Below, piece by piece: positions 32,151-43,374 of a stretch of 64,000 nucleotides of DNA (the stretch's first letter is position 1; each line of letters opens with the position of its first letter). The translations under genes and the position numbers were made by a program. The DNA is from Bisporella sp. PMI_857 (Eukaryota; Ascomycota; Leotiomycetes; Helotiales; Helotiaceae). Below the pieces are notes generated by a model. It had not been told where the DNA came from, searched no databases, and worked only from the letters and a program-made list of their open reading frames with translations. The stretch covers positions 310,001-374,000 of the forward strand of contig JAJSPD010000041.1 in the NCBI GenBank assembly GCA_021307315.1, written 5' to 3'.

Positions 32151-32859
32151 CTAGAATACTAACCTCTGAAACAAATATCGTCTGGAGTACCTGGACGTTG
32201 CGAAGAGCTTGGACGAAGCTGGTACAAAGCGGAAACGTGGAGTATAAAAAGAAAGCAACACACGTGATCACAGAACAGAAAAATCACACGGATATTACGT
32301 TATCCGGGTTCGGGCGAATTTTATTCCGGAAGTCCTGCGCTCTCTCTCTCTCTTCGAAGAACCTTCTCTCTGAACTCTTCGAGTTCATTTCGAAGGCATA
32401 TACTCAATCGATTGGCCTTTTTGCTCGCTAGACTTTAATTCGATTGAAAATATCTAAAGGATTCTAAAGCAAAAGCTAAAGAATAGAAATCTTTACGGTA
32501 GTTGAGCTTTTAAAAACTTGAAAACAGCTATAATAAACATTTGGGAAAACGAGATTTCTATTGAAACAATTAATAGATTCGTTAATACAATGCTTCAAAG
32601 GCTAGAAAAGGTCAGATTAAGGAAAGGGGGGCCTTCGGGATAGTAAATCATTACTGTAAATAGCTGTAGAAATCGGCAGAAACAAGGGGGTGTACGAGAC
32701 CCACTGTAAACCCCCTTTCGTACGTGATCCTATTTTGTTTTAGCTATTGGCTCGCTTAAATACAAGGTTCCATTGTTGCCAAGGCTCTAGCGCCGCGCTA
32801 TTCGTGCCCGTTTTAATCGATTCCGTTTTTACAAGTTCGGAAGGATAAGGTTCTCGCGG
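32151..32859. other. Non-coding between two Helitrons
   Basis: No gene. Contains the likely promoter and 5' terminus of the minus-strand Helitron, and a CT-rich run near 32341-32355. A 5'-TC end was not assigned. Confidence 0.45.
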
Positions 32860-34557
32860 CTTTGCAATATCTCGTTCAGCACAACTATCTATACCGCGAC
32901 AGATATCAATGGAGAACGACAGGATCCGGATGTGCGGTTGATAGAGACCTTGCGGAGGGTAATGGCTGGCAGCCCATGTGCAGACGAAGAAAATGCACCT
33001 GCTGCGGATGAGCGTAGGCATGGGCATGGCGATGCACGGACAGTCGGCCTTGATGAGCAATTGGAAAGATCCTCATTACTTTACCGCTGCCTCCCCTACA
33101 GGAGGTAGGTAGCCTGTATCCATTATTGAGAAGCCTAACCATGTTTGAAGATTCGCGCGCCACAAAACATTCATGTACTTTCTTTACGATGTATTGCAAC
33201 TCCGGAGTTCGTCTCTTGGAAACGCACTACTTGTCAACGTCGAAACTGGAGGTCGACCGAAGACGATATATGTTGAACAGGCTAGGTCTAAGGATCATAC
33301 CTAGTCTGTTGTAGGCACCGGTAGGCAAAAGTAGGTATCAGTGTGATGACATGTGAGTACCGTACCTCTATAAGTAGAGGGATTATCTCCTGTAGTTTAG
33401 GTTCTATAGCCTTCAGCAATTGATACTTGTTTGCCCTATGCTCTCTGAAGGCCACGGACTACTTCCCTCTATTTGAACAATATAGCCTCTTTGACCATGG
33501 ACCAGCTGGAGAATGCGACAAAGGCTATGGCCGACGGAGGGGTCATTGATAACCTTGTGATCCAGCGGCTACAGCGAAATATTGTGGCGATTAGGATGCA
33601 AGTACCAGAGTCTTTTTCTCAAAAACTAAAGAGGCGGTCCGAAATTAAAGGCTTGATCGTGTGGGATGGAATGCCTGCTTTCTGGATAACTATTAACCCT
33701 TCCGACCTGAGGAACCTGCTTGCTCTACTATTGGCAGGCGTTGAATATTCGGGAGACGCCATCCCGGCCACGAATGCGGCCATCCGACATGCGACAGCAA
33801 CATCGAATCCGGTTGCAGTCGCCCAGTTTTTCCACCACACTTGTAAAGCGATCTTTGATGGGCTACTCGGCTCAAATGCCAGCCGAATTGGCATCCTGGG
33901 ACAAGTATCGAATCATTTTGCGGTGGTTGAGATCAATGGCCGCGGAATGCTCCATCTTCACGCTCTGGTGTGGCTTACCGGCACCTTGAATTCAGCACTT
34001 TGCGCGATCGAGTTCTGCGAGACAAAGCCTTACCTCCAGGGTGATACGTTACCTCGAATCTATCATCGTGCAATGCTTAGATCTAGATGTAGATAGCCGT
34101 ACCAACGTTGAACCGAACTTTATGCCGCCGTCTACTAAAGTCACGAAGACCGATGATGAGTTTCAAGTTAGGTTATCTACTGACAGCTACGCTGTCGCTT
34201 CCAGGAGGCGGGTCCGTTCATCGAACCATAACGCTATCTACTTCAAGTACAGTCAAAAAAGCCGAGGGCCAGAGATCCGCAAATTTGGGATGCCGCGAGA
34301 TCAGCGGCGTGCAGATAGCGAGCTCCCGCTTCGCGAGCTCCCGCTTCAGCTACCGACCTACTATACTGGAAACTTACAACTCTGTGCAAGTGAATCTCTG
34401 GTGGCTCAGACAATACGTGCGTACTGTTATGGACTCGGCTCAATCCCTAGCCAACGACTCCACCGAGGTGATGGGCGATGAGCAGTGTGCTTACCAACCA
34501 GGGGACAATGCCCCTGTCAGCCGCTTCGACAACTATAATGGCGTGGCCTGTACCTAA
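32860..34557 (+). pseudogene. Second Helitron Rep relic, frame-broken
   Basis: Pieces in order on the plus strand: HNYLYRD...INGERQDPDVRL and MSNWKDPHYFTAASPT (end of the DUF6570-like part, ~32880-33100). Then FARHKTFMYFLYDVLQL and SSSLGNALLVN (start of the Helitron-like N domain, ~33150-33225). Next a 207-codon frame (33473-34096) with TMDQLENATKAM, WITINPSDLRNLL and the HUH motif MLHLHALVWLTG. Then NHNAIYFKYSQKSRGPEIRK in another frame. At least three frame changes and several stops are needed, and the Rep tyrosines and PIF1 helicase are missing. It is oriented opposite to the first Helitron and differs clearly in sequence, so it is a different family or an old copy. Confidence 0.8.
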
Positions 34558-34964
34558 TAGAGAACAACGCATGGCATTCTACGGTTGAAAGTTGTTCTTT
34601 CTTCAGATATGCAGAGCCTCCTTAGCATAAAACAGACAGCCCCGCACCAAAATCAAACAATAAGATGTAGCGGCCCATGGGATCGTAGGCATGAGGAAGG
34701 CTACATTCTCATCTCACCGGATCATACCAACGTATGCAAGTATGCAAGAGTCCTAATGAAACATATATACGTACGACGTATCGGGTCGTGTAATGTGCGG
34801 AGCCTAGTCATCAGTGAAAGGGTCAAACCCCTTTACTGATCGACCTTCTAGGAGTTCTTTAGTCAAGTCAATACAACCTCCCTGAACCACTGCAATAGGG
34901 CAGACCTTGCGTGCAATACAAGCTTCCCCTCCCCAAGTTGACTGTAGTCAACTTAGTACACTAC
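34558..34964. other. Non-coding junction between relics
   Basis: No frame supported. Short tandem AAGTATGCAAG-like sequence occurs near 34730-34750. Confidence 0.4.
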
Positions 34965-35905
34965 TTCCAAGACCTTTACTTATTCCAGAAAAGCAATAGC
35001 GCGAGATCTCTATAGATTTTGTAACGCAGCTTCTCGAAAGTATAGGTTGTAAAAACAGTCTGGTAATTACCGACCGACTAGGAAAAGGAGCTATTTTCGA
35101 AACTGTAGACTCTATAAATGCGAAAAGCCTAGCAAAGACCTTTTTACGGATCTTTTACAGGAACCATGGCTTGTTTTCAGCTATAGTCTCGGACCGGAGA
35201 ACACAGTTTATAGAAGCTTTGTAAACGCGTGTCTGCAAGTTGTTACGGATCGACAGACGGCTTTCTACAGCTTACTACCCGGAAACGGATAAAGCCACAG
35301 AAAATAAAAACTAGGTAATAGAAACGTTTTTACGAGCTTTCGTAAACTACGCGCAGGACAACTGGGCCAAACTGCTGCTTATCGCAGAGCTAGCGCTGAA
35401 CAGCAAGAACTCAGCATCTACGAGAGTAAGCCTATTTTTTCTTTCCTACGGCTACAATATAGATGCCCTAGAAGTTACGGAGCCTTTACGGGCAGGAAGC
35501 GGAAGGAGCCTAGCAGAAAAAGAAGAGAGAATCGTCCGTAAAATCTTAGAGGCCACAGAATAGGCACAAACAGCGATGGCTAATGCCTAGAAACAGCAAG
35601 AGAAAACGACGAACCGCCACCGACAGCAAAGCTTTCGATATTGGGTAAATGATCACGTTTGGCTGAACTTGGAGAATATAACTACAGACAGGCCATCGAA
35701 AAAGCTGAATGCTCGCTATGCTAAATTCCGGGTCACCGAAGTAATAAACTTTTATAGCTATCGGCTTGATACACTACCGGGAATCAAGAACATCTTTTAC
35801 GCAAAGCTGTTACGCTTGGCACCTACAGACCCGCTCTTTTCCCAAATCGTAGAAGACTGGCGGCCCCCACCGCAAATAGTAGCTGGAGAGAACGAATATG
35901 GCTGA
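34965..35905 (+). pseudogene. Ty3/Gypsy retrotransposon integrase relic with five stops at Trp/Gln positions
   Basis: One frame reads PRPLLIPEKQ, ISIDFVTQLLES, LVITDRLGKGAIFE, AIVSDRRTQFIEAL, TAYYPETDKATEN, FVNYAQDNWAKLLLIAELA and then the chromovirus-type C-terminal region (VWLNLENITTDRPSKKLNAR, YRLDTLPGI). It ends at TGA 35903-35905. The catalytic D-D-E spacing of a Gypsy integrase is visible. Five in-frame stops (near 35000, 35222, 35313, 35562, 35589; four TAG and one TAA) all fall at positions normally Trp or Gln, and no frameshift is needed. That pattern is what RIP produces, as TGG-to-TAG/TAA and CAG-to-TAG. Protease, RT and LTRs are not seen. Confidence 0.88.
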
Positions 35906-36531
35906 ACCACTTCAGATCTGCGGTCATACTTCTCTAGACTCCGTATTGTTTCTGCTATCCGAAAATCCCAATACCTAAGTTGAACGCACTCAGCCTCATA
36001 CTTCTGGCATCATTGTAAAGTGCTCGAATAGCTGCTGTTCTTCTTACTTTTGACATAACTTAGGTTGAAGGTCTGAGAAGAAAGGCGAGTAGCGATGTTG
36101 ATCGTGTGAGATCAAAAGTGAGTAGCTAAGTAATGAGCTCTAAGTTATATTTATATAATTGTCACTTCTAGTGACTATATTATTGCTAAGTGTCTAAACA
36201 GATATTGATTACTACATCCGCACGATTGAGCTCCTTCCTTCAGTCACCTACTTATCTTGTGCAACTGTTCCTGGTCAATTTCATGATGTTGAGGAAAACC
36301 TGCAGCCTACTTTAACCTGAGCGTTCTCATAGGTGAATGACATGCCACTATCACATCCACGAAACATGAATAGGAATTTCGATTCCATAAACGGCATATC
36401 TCCGCTCTATTATAAGTTGGCAAATCGGGACACCCTTATGGCGCCACCTCCCAACCGGTTTTGACTTCGTCAAAGACAAGGGCTATATTCCTTGTCGATC
36501 TTCGTAAGAATGGTGCTTGGATTACAAGTGT
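35906..36531. other. Non-coding
   Basis: No gene supported; it may contain decayed LTR sequence of the Gypsy relic, but no paired copy is present to prove it. Confidence 0.4.
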
Positions 36532-36762
36532 ATGGGAAAAGTTTGCTGGACTGGAAAGAATCTTCGACCGTGGACTACGGAGGAAGTGATAGCATATGTT
36601 GACTGGAATAATGCAGAGGATGCATGTATAGAGGTTGTCAGGGAAGACATTGAAGCCAATGGCTTTGGAACAAGAACGAGAGATCTTGGCCATGTATGAG
36701 CAGCGGTTAATAGAGATATTGAAGAGCAGAACTACTTGCACGGTAAAGGTGAGGCGCTGTAA
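36532..36762 (+). pseudogene. Small hypothetical protein, broken by one TGA
   Basis: The frame reads from ATG 36532 through RPWTTEEVIAYVDWNN and EDIEANGFGTRTRDLGHV, then TGA (36697-36699). It continues in frame as AAVNRDIEEQNYLHGKGEAL to TAA at 36760-36762. The two halves look like one small acidic helical protein of about 75 residues, with the TGA at an expected Trp (TGG). It resembles short uncharacterised ascomycete proteins with a WTxEEVIAYVDW motif; that is recollection, not a search. Function unknown. It could alternatively be a chance frame, but the coherent continuation after the stop argues against it. Confidence 0.5.
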
Positions 36763-37286
36763 GCGATAGGAAACAATTCTAGTAATATTAATATTTATTA
36801 ATATTGCTGAAGGCTACGTGTGTCGAAAGCACCAATAACGCGTCGTGTGGTTGAACGCTGACTCTACAGGTTTTCTGGCCAAAACACAGAATAATATTTT
36901 GGTGAAGCCGCGACGAAACTGCAATAAGTGCTTGTAATTCTTGCGTGCATCTCAGACACTCGCTTCTCCATCCCACATAGCCAAATCCAGGGCCCTCTAC
37001 TTTACCATCGGCCGTCGGCGATACAGTACCGTATTAGGAAGTACTTCATCTAGGCAAGAAGCGCTTAGTTGATTTTTTCGCACACCGAGTGTGGATACCT
37101 ACACAGTACAGAACTAGACTACTGCCCTGCCTAAATATTGCTATTGCAACTAACAGATTCCAGAGTCTAACCGAAACGCGCACTTTATCTGACGACTATT
37201 GCGTCAGCCCTGAACAGGCACTTTCAACACATAGTTTGTTTGTGCTCAAGTCATCAATCTCTACCAAAAATCTACCGCACACAATA
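36763..37286. other. Intergenic
   Basis: No supported feature; the open frame leading into the ankyrin fragment from 37089 lacks recognisable homology before its internal ATG. Confidence 0.4.
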
Positions 37287-37505
37287 ATGGCGGCCCTACA
37301 TCAACTAATCAAATTGGGAAATGTTGATGCTGTTAGACTGTTACTTAACAGCGGTGTAGATGCAGACGGAACCACTCTACGAATCGCGGTTGAATCGGAC
37401 AACATCGACATTGTGAGGCTAATATTAGATACAAACATAAAGCAAAATTGGAGCTGTGTGGGTTACTGGTGGAGGGAACTCGGAGCAAGTGCCAACTGGC
37501 CCTAA
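37287..37505 (+). pseudogene. Ankyrin-repeat protein fragment
   Basis: From ATG 37287 the frame reads ALHQLIKLGNVDAVRLLLN, SGVDADGTTLRIAVESDNID and IVRLILDTN. This is about one and a half ankyrin repeats, with the usual LLL helix and G-D loop. After this the sequence loses similarity (NWSCVGYWWRELG) and stops at 37505. Fungal ankyrin proteins usually carry many repeats, so this is a truncated leftover or a gene with an unseen intron. No further repeats were found downstream in any frame. The role cannot be given. Confidence 0.5.
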
Positions 37506-38180
37506 GGAAATTGGAGCCTATTCACTCGTTCCAGTGGGAGAGAATGAGAAGGTATCTATAAAGGAGCAGCCTACATATTGGTTTGATATTTCGTCATCAT
37601 GTGAAACTAGCCGCTATCGGATCTAGGAAAGTGTTCACTATCACAATTTTATTGCCCATGTTACAAGGGCCCATAGATAGCTCTGGTTCTTGCTAAAGTA
37701 GAACTTTGAATTTTAATTGAAAAGGAAATTTCATCTCTGATGGTGTATACCTCTCGAATACGCTCTTGGAATGGCCGTTTTTTGAACAAGGTCTTTCTTA
37801 TGCAAGCACACTGTCTCCACTGGATTCTGCCAAAGTTGAATATACCCCGTAAATACAAACAGCCAAGGTATTGCTTATCTAATGCTGTTTTAACTGCAGC
37901 TATACTATCTAGATGGGGGACTTTCCAAATCCTCCATCCGAAACATATCTGCGAGAGCGTCGATTCGAGGCTGTTTAAGTAGCTGAGATCGTCACCTCCT
38001 GCAGCTCGATATATCGACAAGTGGGGAGGATGTTATGTGAGGAGGAGGTCAAGGGACGAGGGCAGTTGAGTAAGTGGAAGGGTTCGCGCAATGAGAAATC
38101 CCCTCTCATTTTGGTTTCTAATAGCTTTTTGCAAGTATCAAAATTTCTTCCAGATCGTTTTGCTCTCAGGCACAACAACG
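37506..38180. other. Non-coding
   Basis: No supported gene on either strand. Confidence 0.4.
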
Positions 38181-38450
38181 TGTCACACAGGCGGCTACTA
38201 CAGTCTACATAACCTCCGGAAGAGAGGATTGCCACTTCAGCTAGTTAACCGGATCCGAAACTATCTGGCAAACCGGAGATCGCGGATCAGACTAGGCGAA
38301 AAACTAGGTCCAGAGTTCGAGGAGATCGCTCAAGGTCGCCGCTGTCCCCGATAATTTACTTGTTCTATAATGCTGACCTGCTCGAGATCGGGATTGGAGA
38401 TACCCTCGTGACAGACATTTGCTATAGTGTGATCTGAAAAGCGGAGCTAT
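38181..38450 (+). pseudogene. LINE reverse-transcriptase fragment
   Basis: Two frames together spell part of a Tad1-like RT finger/palm. The first reads NLRKRGLPLQLVNRIRNYLA and NRRSRIRLGEKLGPEFE. After a shift near 38335 the second reads SPLSPIIYLFYNADLLEIGI, the motif that follows GLPQG in non-LTR RTs. The YADD box and the rest of the ORF are missing. It belongs to a different LINE from the palindrome copies, whose motif is CGLPQGSPVSGILFML. It is dead. Confidence 0.7.
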
Positions 38451-38747
38451 TTTTGAGTGAAGCCGATATAGCAATATCCTCACTACTCGGTGTCAGGATG
38501 TGGCCGAACGGGAGCCAATTAGCCCAACCTGTCAACCAGCATCATGCTCCTCGATGCCTTTCTTAGGGTTATCCCTAACATTCGGAACAACAACTAGATA
38601 TTCTGTCAAGTTATCCTCATCATCTGCGAGATCCAGGAGTCAGCATTGTCGTAGCACTATTCAATACACTCGAAAAAAGACTAACTTACATTATTAAGTT
38701 GTAAACACAGAAAGCAGTAATAAAAGTGGAACCCAAACAAAATCATA
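38451..38747. other. Non-coding, 3' of the second HET gene
   Basis: No gene supported. It should contain the 3' UTR of the minus-strand HET gene. Confidence 0.4.
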
Positions 38748-39735
38748 TCAAATTTCAATCACATCTAACAGCCTCTTGAATACTTCTTCTATATTCAACG
38801 TATAGCCGGGTCGGAAAAAATACTCGTCGCTTTGATCCACCAGTCCCAGAATGGCACACAACTTATCTTGCGGGTCTGTAGCCTTTCGCTGGCGAGTACT
38901 ATACATAATATCTAGGATGTCTGCGACTGGCCTTAAAGTTTTTCTATGTTGGCATTGGATATGTTGCAACTGAAGGTCTAGCAGCTGCAGAAAGTGGTCC
39001 ATGTTAAGTTGCGAAAGGCCAGCTCGTTCCCATTGTGGAGAGATGGTAGCGTATTTGATACGTCGCATGAATTTCAGTATCTGATTAGGATCATTTCCCC
39101 ATTGGAAACTATCCTTCCCACACACCATGATAGCTTTTTGGGACACACATACTTCTTGGACAACCCATATGCGTTGGAACCACTCTCGTTGAAAGATTTC
39201 GCTGAGTGCTGGAAAGAAAGCAAGGTCTGGCATTTGGTCCCACGGCGCTTGCTCGCACAAAGTATTTTCAGCAAGGTATTTGAGGGCTTCCATTCCAGTG
39301 GTGCTATCTGTACTAGCAGGCCCGAGCCATATTTGAACGTTTTCCGCACAAGCATACACATCTAGCATTAAAGCTATTTGGGTATTTTTCTCTTCGGGCG
39401 ATTGCTGATTAATACAAATCGCATCGACCCAAAAAGTTCTGGGAATCTCCGGAGAGCGTAAGCACCTAAGTGCAACATCAAGATTTGGCAGAATCCTAAG
39501 AAAGTATTTGTCATCCACAAGTATGTAAAGCATATCGTCCCAACCGGAACCCCAAACGTATGACAACGCGTCATATTTTACGGGCCAGCCTATTATACCG
39601 TTCTCTGTGGTACTCGGGATGTGAGAAACATGAATAATTCTGACCCGTAAGAGGTCGCTAGGCACACCTGGAGCTAGTTCTAACACACGGATATCGCTTG
39701 AGTTCTCCAGTTGATGGTATTGATACTCCTGGTAT
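38748..39735 (-). CDS. HET-domain protein, short; start not fixed
   Basis: The HET domain is complete: YDALSYVWGS, FWVDAICINQQSPEEKN, VQIWLGPAS and RIWVVQEVCVS, followed by VADILDIMYSTRQRKATDP and AILGLVDQSDEYF. The frame is open upstream of 39686 with Y-Q-Y-H-Q-L-E-N-S, the usual lead into HET domains. It reaches a TAG just behind a CTGACATTAG intron-acceptor-like sequence (~39745), so a 5' exon probably exists; none was identified with confidence. It stops at TGA 38748, about 310 residues after the domain start, shorter than most HET proteins (often 600 or more), so the C-terminal half may be lost. Probable role in allorecognition, if expressed. The family call is secure; intactness is uncertain. 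Confidence 0.85.
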
Positions 39736-40478
39736 TTGCTATTTTTCTACTAATGTCAGGTTGTCAACTGAGATTTGACTGGAATGGAGTGCATACGTCT
39801 GCAACAATAGAGCGGCTAACCCGAAAGTCAAGCATTGGCCCAGCGAGACACCCCATGACACCCTCAACTTTTTTATAATAGCCCATCCCCGTGATGATAT
39901 CGGCGTCCCTAATTTCTTCATCGACTAGTTGAGTCTAAGGTGGAAGTTTTGGGTTTCGAAGGACAGCAAGAAGAGTATTAAATATCTCTAACAAAAAACT
40001 ACTAAGTGCTCGAAGCTGAAGCCAATTTTGAATTTTGCCGTATTGTACCTTCCTTTTATACATGTTTTACGCTCCTTGCTGCATTACTAGTAGACCCACT
40101 TAGGTGGACCTAAGGGTCGACCTTAGGGTCTACCTAAGTGGGGCCACCTCCGGAGCAGGTAACATCCATCCCTGCGCAGCGAGAAACCACTTGTGCGGAG
40201 AAAACGATAGGCACTTTGACTTTGGGTAATTTAAACTCTGTGCACACATTGACCCTTTTATTTCTTTATAAGTCGTATTCTATAGCCACTCCCGAATGTC
40301 TTGATCCTCCTACCCAGAAAATTACATTCGCATTGTTGCGTTCGTGCCTGTTTTGCGGGGTACAATTGAAACGGCCACAATTAGCGCCTTGGCACCATGC
40401 AACCTTAAATTTAAGCGAGCTAATCAAGGTAACCGAGGTCCCGCATCAAAACCCCACCCTAACCAAAACCGCACACTA
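39736..40478. other. Intergenic with a strong palindrome
   Basis: Apart from the palindrome listed separately, no gene is supported; the 39739-39921 minus-strand frame could be part of a 5' exon of the HET gene but shows no recognisable motif. Confidence 0.4.
40095..40143. repeat. Imperfect 49-bp palindrome
   Basis: CCCACTTAGGTGGACC on the left pairs with GGTCTACCTAAGTGGG on the right around a central GGTCGACC. It lies about 340 bp upstream of the pogo relic's first ATG; no second copy was seen on the other side of that gene. Confidence 0.6.
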
Positions 40479-42451
40479 ATGAATGATCACACAACAACTT
40501 CAAAAATGGCTATCTACAGCAAATCGAGTGCTATTGACAAGGCGATTCGTTCTATCGAATCAGGGAGGCATAGGAATGCTAACCAGGCAGCAAAAGCCTT
40601 TGGAGTGGACCCTACGTCGATCAGGAATAGAATGAAGGGAAATACAGAGCATAAAGCTGTTGCGAACTCGAAAACACACCAGTGCCTTACAACTGCTGCA
40701 GAGCAAGTTTTGGTTGATAGGATCAATTATTTAAGCTTGCGCCAAATGCTTCCAACAGCTAGAATCGTCAAAAACCTTGCAGAAGAGCTACGTGGCCAGC
40801 CTGTAGGAAAGAACTGGGTTGGAGGATTTGTACGTAGGCATTCGACTGAACTTAGATCGGCCTATCTGCGCAATATCGACAATAAAAGAGTAGCAGCCGA
40901 AAATGAAACTCTGTTTAACTCATTTTATGACCATGTAAGTTAATTTAATTTGTGGTTGATTAAATATTAATTTTTATGTTATTTAAGAGGCTGATTAGTT
41001 GCATTTCTTAGATGCACCACGCAATCGAAAAACACAACATCATACCCGAAAATATATATAACGTTGATGAGAAAGGATTCCTTATAGGCATCGGCCAAAT
41101 GTCTAAAAGAGTCATGAGTATTGAAGCTACAAATAAGCTTCAAGGCATGCGAAATCGTCAAGACGGCAATCGAGAGTTTATTACTTGCGTAGCCTGTGTT
41201 TCCGCAAGTGGCCACGCCATTCCTTCTCTTTTAATTTACAAAGGAACCAATCACGAACTTCGAACTAGTTGGGTTCAAGACGTTGATAAGGATTCGAATA
41301 CTTATTTCAGCTCTTCCGAAAATGGCTGGAGTAGTAATATGATGGGCTTAGAATAGTTAAAGCACGTGTTCGATCCACATACTCGGCCAGCTGATTTACG
41401 AGCTAAACGTCTATTGATAGTAGATGGCCATTCTAGTCATGTGAATCTAGAATTTATCAAATGGGCTAATCAAGCTCGCATTATTGTATTGGTTTTGCCA
41501 CCACATTCTACGCATAGATTGCAACCTCTTGATGTTGGTTTGTTCGGTCCCCTTGCTACGGCGTACTCTGTAAGGATCGATAAGATTATTGCGGAAAGCT
41601 CAGGCTTTACTACTATTACAAAAGGATTGTTCTTCAAGGTATTCAAAAGTGCTTTTGATGAAGTATTTACTGAAAAGAATATCCTTCATGCTTTTGAGAA
41701 ACCTGGTATTTGGCCAATCGATCGATCCAAATTGATTCCTATTGTTACTCGCAAAAAGACAATACAAGCCGAAAAAGCAATCAATATGATTCGAACACCT
41801 ACAAATACAAGAGCAATACGTGCAGCTGAGAAATTAGCTACACAGAATCTTGGTATCGAATACATATCAAAACTGTTGAAAGGCTTACATATCGCTACTA
41901 CACGAGCTGATATTGCAGAGCATGTGAATCAAGGACTTTTACAAGCACTTATTACTGAAAAGGCAAGGCGAAAAAGAGGTGGAAAGCTTGATTTAAGTGG
42001 CGAGCCTTATACTGGAACTACAATATGGTCACCTACTAAAGTCGCCAAAGCTCTTGATTATCAAGCTCAAAAAGAAGAAGAACAACAAGGAATAGAACAA
42101 GCTAAACTTGATCGAAAGGTTCGTATTGCTACTAATAAAGCAATGAAAGAGCAAAAAGCAGAAGAAAGGCAAGCTAAGCTTGCTGAATCTCAATTGCGGA
42201 AAGAGAATATGGGCCAGAATTCTCGTCGATCAAAAGCACCTGCTAAGGAGCTGGTTTCTATAGCTCCTGCACCTGTTCTAACTTCTTCTGAGATGCCAAA
42301 CCTTCAAAAATCTTCTGTTAGAGCTTCTACTACTTCGGAATCACTAATCAAAGCACCCATTCAAGCAGTAGAGGAAGTAGTAGCTACATCGGGAATGGTT
42401 ACGCGCAATCGAGCTGGAAGAGAAATCAAGCGCCCTTCACGCTATACATGA
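40479..42451 (+). pseudogene. pogo/Fot-type transposase with one intron and one TAG
   Basis: ATG at 40479 (second choice 40506). The N-terminal helix-turn-helix (AIDKAIRSIESGRHRNANQA) and Tc5/CENP-B domain (GQPVGKNWVGGFVRRHSTEL) end at a GTAAGT donor. The intron is 40935-41011, 77 bp, acceptor TTTCTTAG. The DDE core has YNVDEKGFLIG, RLLIVDGHSSHV and HRLQPLDVGLFGPL (a DDD triad). A single TAG at 41354-41356 falls between GLE and LKHVFDPHT, where Trp is usual. The long C-terminal tail is Gln/Glu/Lys-rich and ends in TRNRAGREIKRPSRYT. Otherwise open over ~630 codons, so this is a recently inactivated copy. It is a different family from the 17948-19597 transposase. TIRs were not identified. Confidence 0.87.
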
Positions 42452-43084
42452 ACTTTTCCTTTGGAGTAATAATAGAACAAGTTTTTCTGAATCAAATGAG
42501 CCTATTTTCAATACAATACGATTTGTGGTTAATTTATTATTAATTGTAGGAGGGCGATGGCTGAACACCTGTATGCGGTGCCCTCTACGAACCTGGAATC
42601 GGTATTACTCTCCTGAGGCAGTTTAATAACGATTCCAGAGCCGAGATTCAGCCCAAACAGTGATATGGGAGGATTTCTGAGGCCAAAGTGAAGGGAGGAG
42701 CAGAGTTTTCACGCCAAGGCCAGAGGTTTTTCTGTGAGAGGTATCACTTCGATTCAACAACAAACCCTCTACAATACTGAAAAACGAGTTGAAACACGAC
42801 TTAAGCTACTTTCGAACCAGCTCTCAATTATTTGTACTTGTTTACTATACGAGTTTCGGAACACACATCGTGGAAAGGCTGAGGAGGTGAACCGGAAGAA
42901 TGACGGAAAGTTACACGTACGACAAAATGACAACACAAGCACTTGGGTGGCTCGTACCTTCGATAGATATATACCCATGGCCGGAGGAAGGATCGCGGAG
43001 AAAAGTCGACAAGGCGAAGGCTGTAATGGAGAAAGACGTGTAGGGAACGGAAGAATCGACGGACGTGAAGGACTCTTTTTCATT
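42452..43084. other. Non-coding
   Basis: No recognised gene. A 142-codon frame from 42734 has no known motif and continues into the LINE 3' end. Confidence 0.4.
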
Positions 43085-43339
43085 GGGACTCGATCCCCAA
43101 CACTTACTGGAATATATGAGAGGTTTTTTGGAAGAAGTATGTTAAGGCTACTAGTCTATTAATATTGGCTAGTACAGTCCTTGTAGGGTACTTGTGCCCC
43201 TGCTTCGTCCTTTTTTACTCTCGAGAATTTGTATATATTGTCAACTCCCCAACCGAATTGCTAGGCCCGAGTGCCCCGGCCGTGCTACATAGTCCTCGAC
43301 TGATACAGCACGTTAAAAGGAATAATAATAATAATAATA
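43085..43339 (+). repeat. LINE 3' end with (TAA)n tail, copy 1
   Basis: Shares GGACTCGATCCCCAACA, AGTATGTTAAGGCTACTAGT, CCTTGTAGGKACTTG and CACGTTAAAAGGAATAATAA with 46393-46684 in the opposite orientation. It is a 5'-truncated LINE insertion of a family different from the palindrome LINE. Confidence 0.8.
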
Positions 43340-43374
43340 CCATAATTTTGTATGCTTCTGACTGAAATACCATC

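Noticed and set aside
25850..34557. Helitron PIF1 gene as the host PIF1 helicase
   Set aside because: It is fused behind an HUH Rep domain with paired tyrosines, which is diagnostic of Helitrons.
34965..41356. Alternative genetic code reading TAG as Gln or Trp
   Set aside because: Intact genes in the window do not use TAG internally, and both Trp and Gln positions are hit, sometimes as TAA or TGA. RIP explains this more simply.
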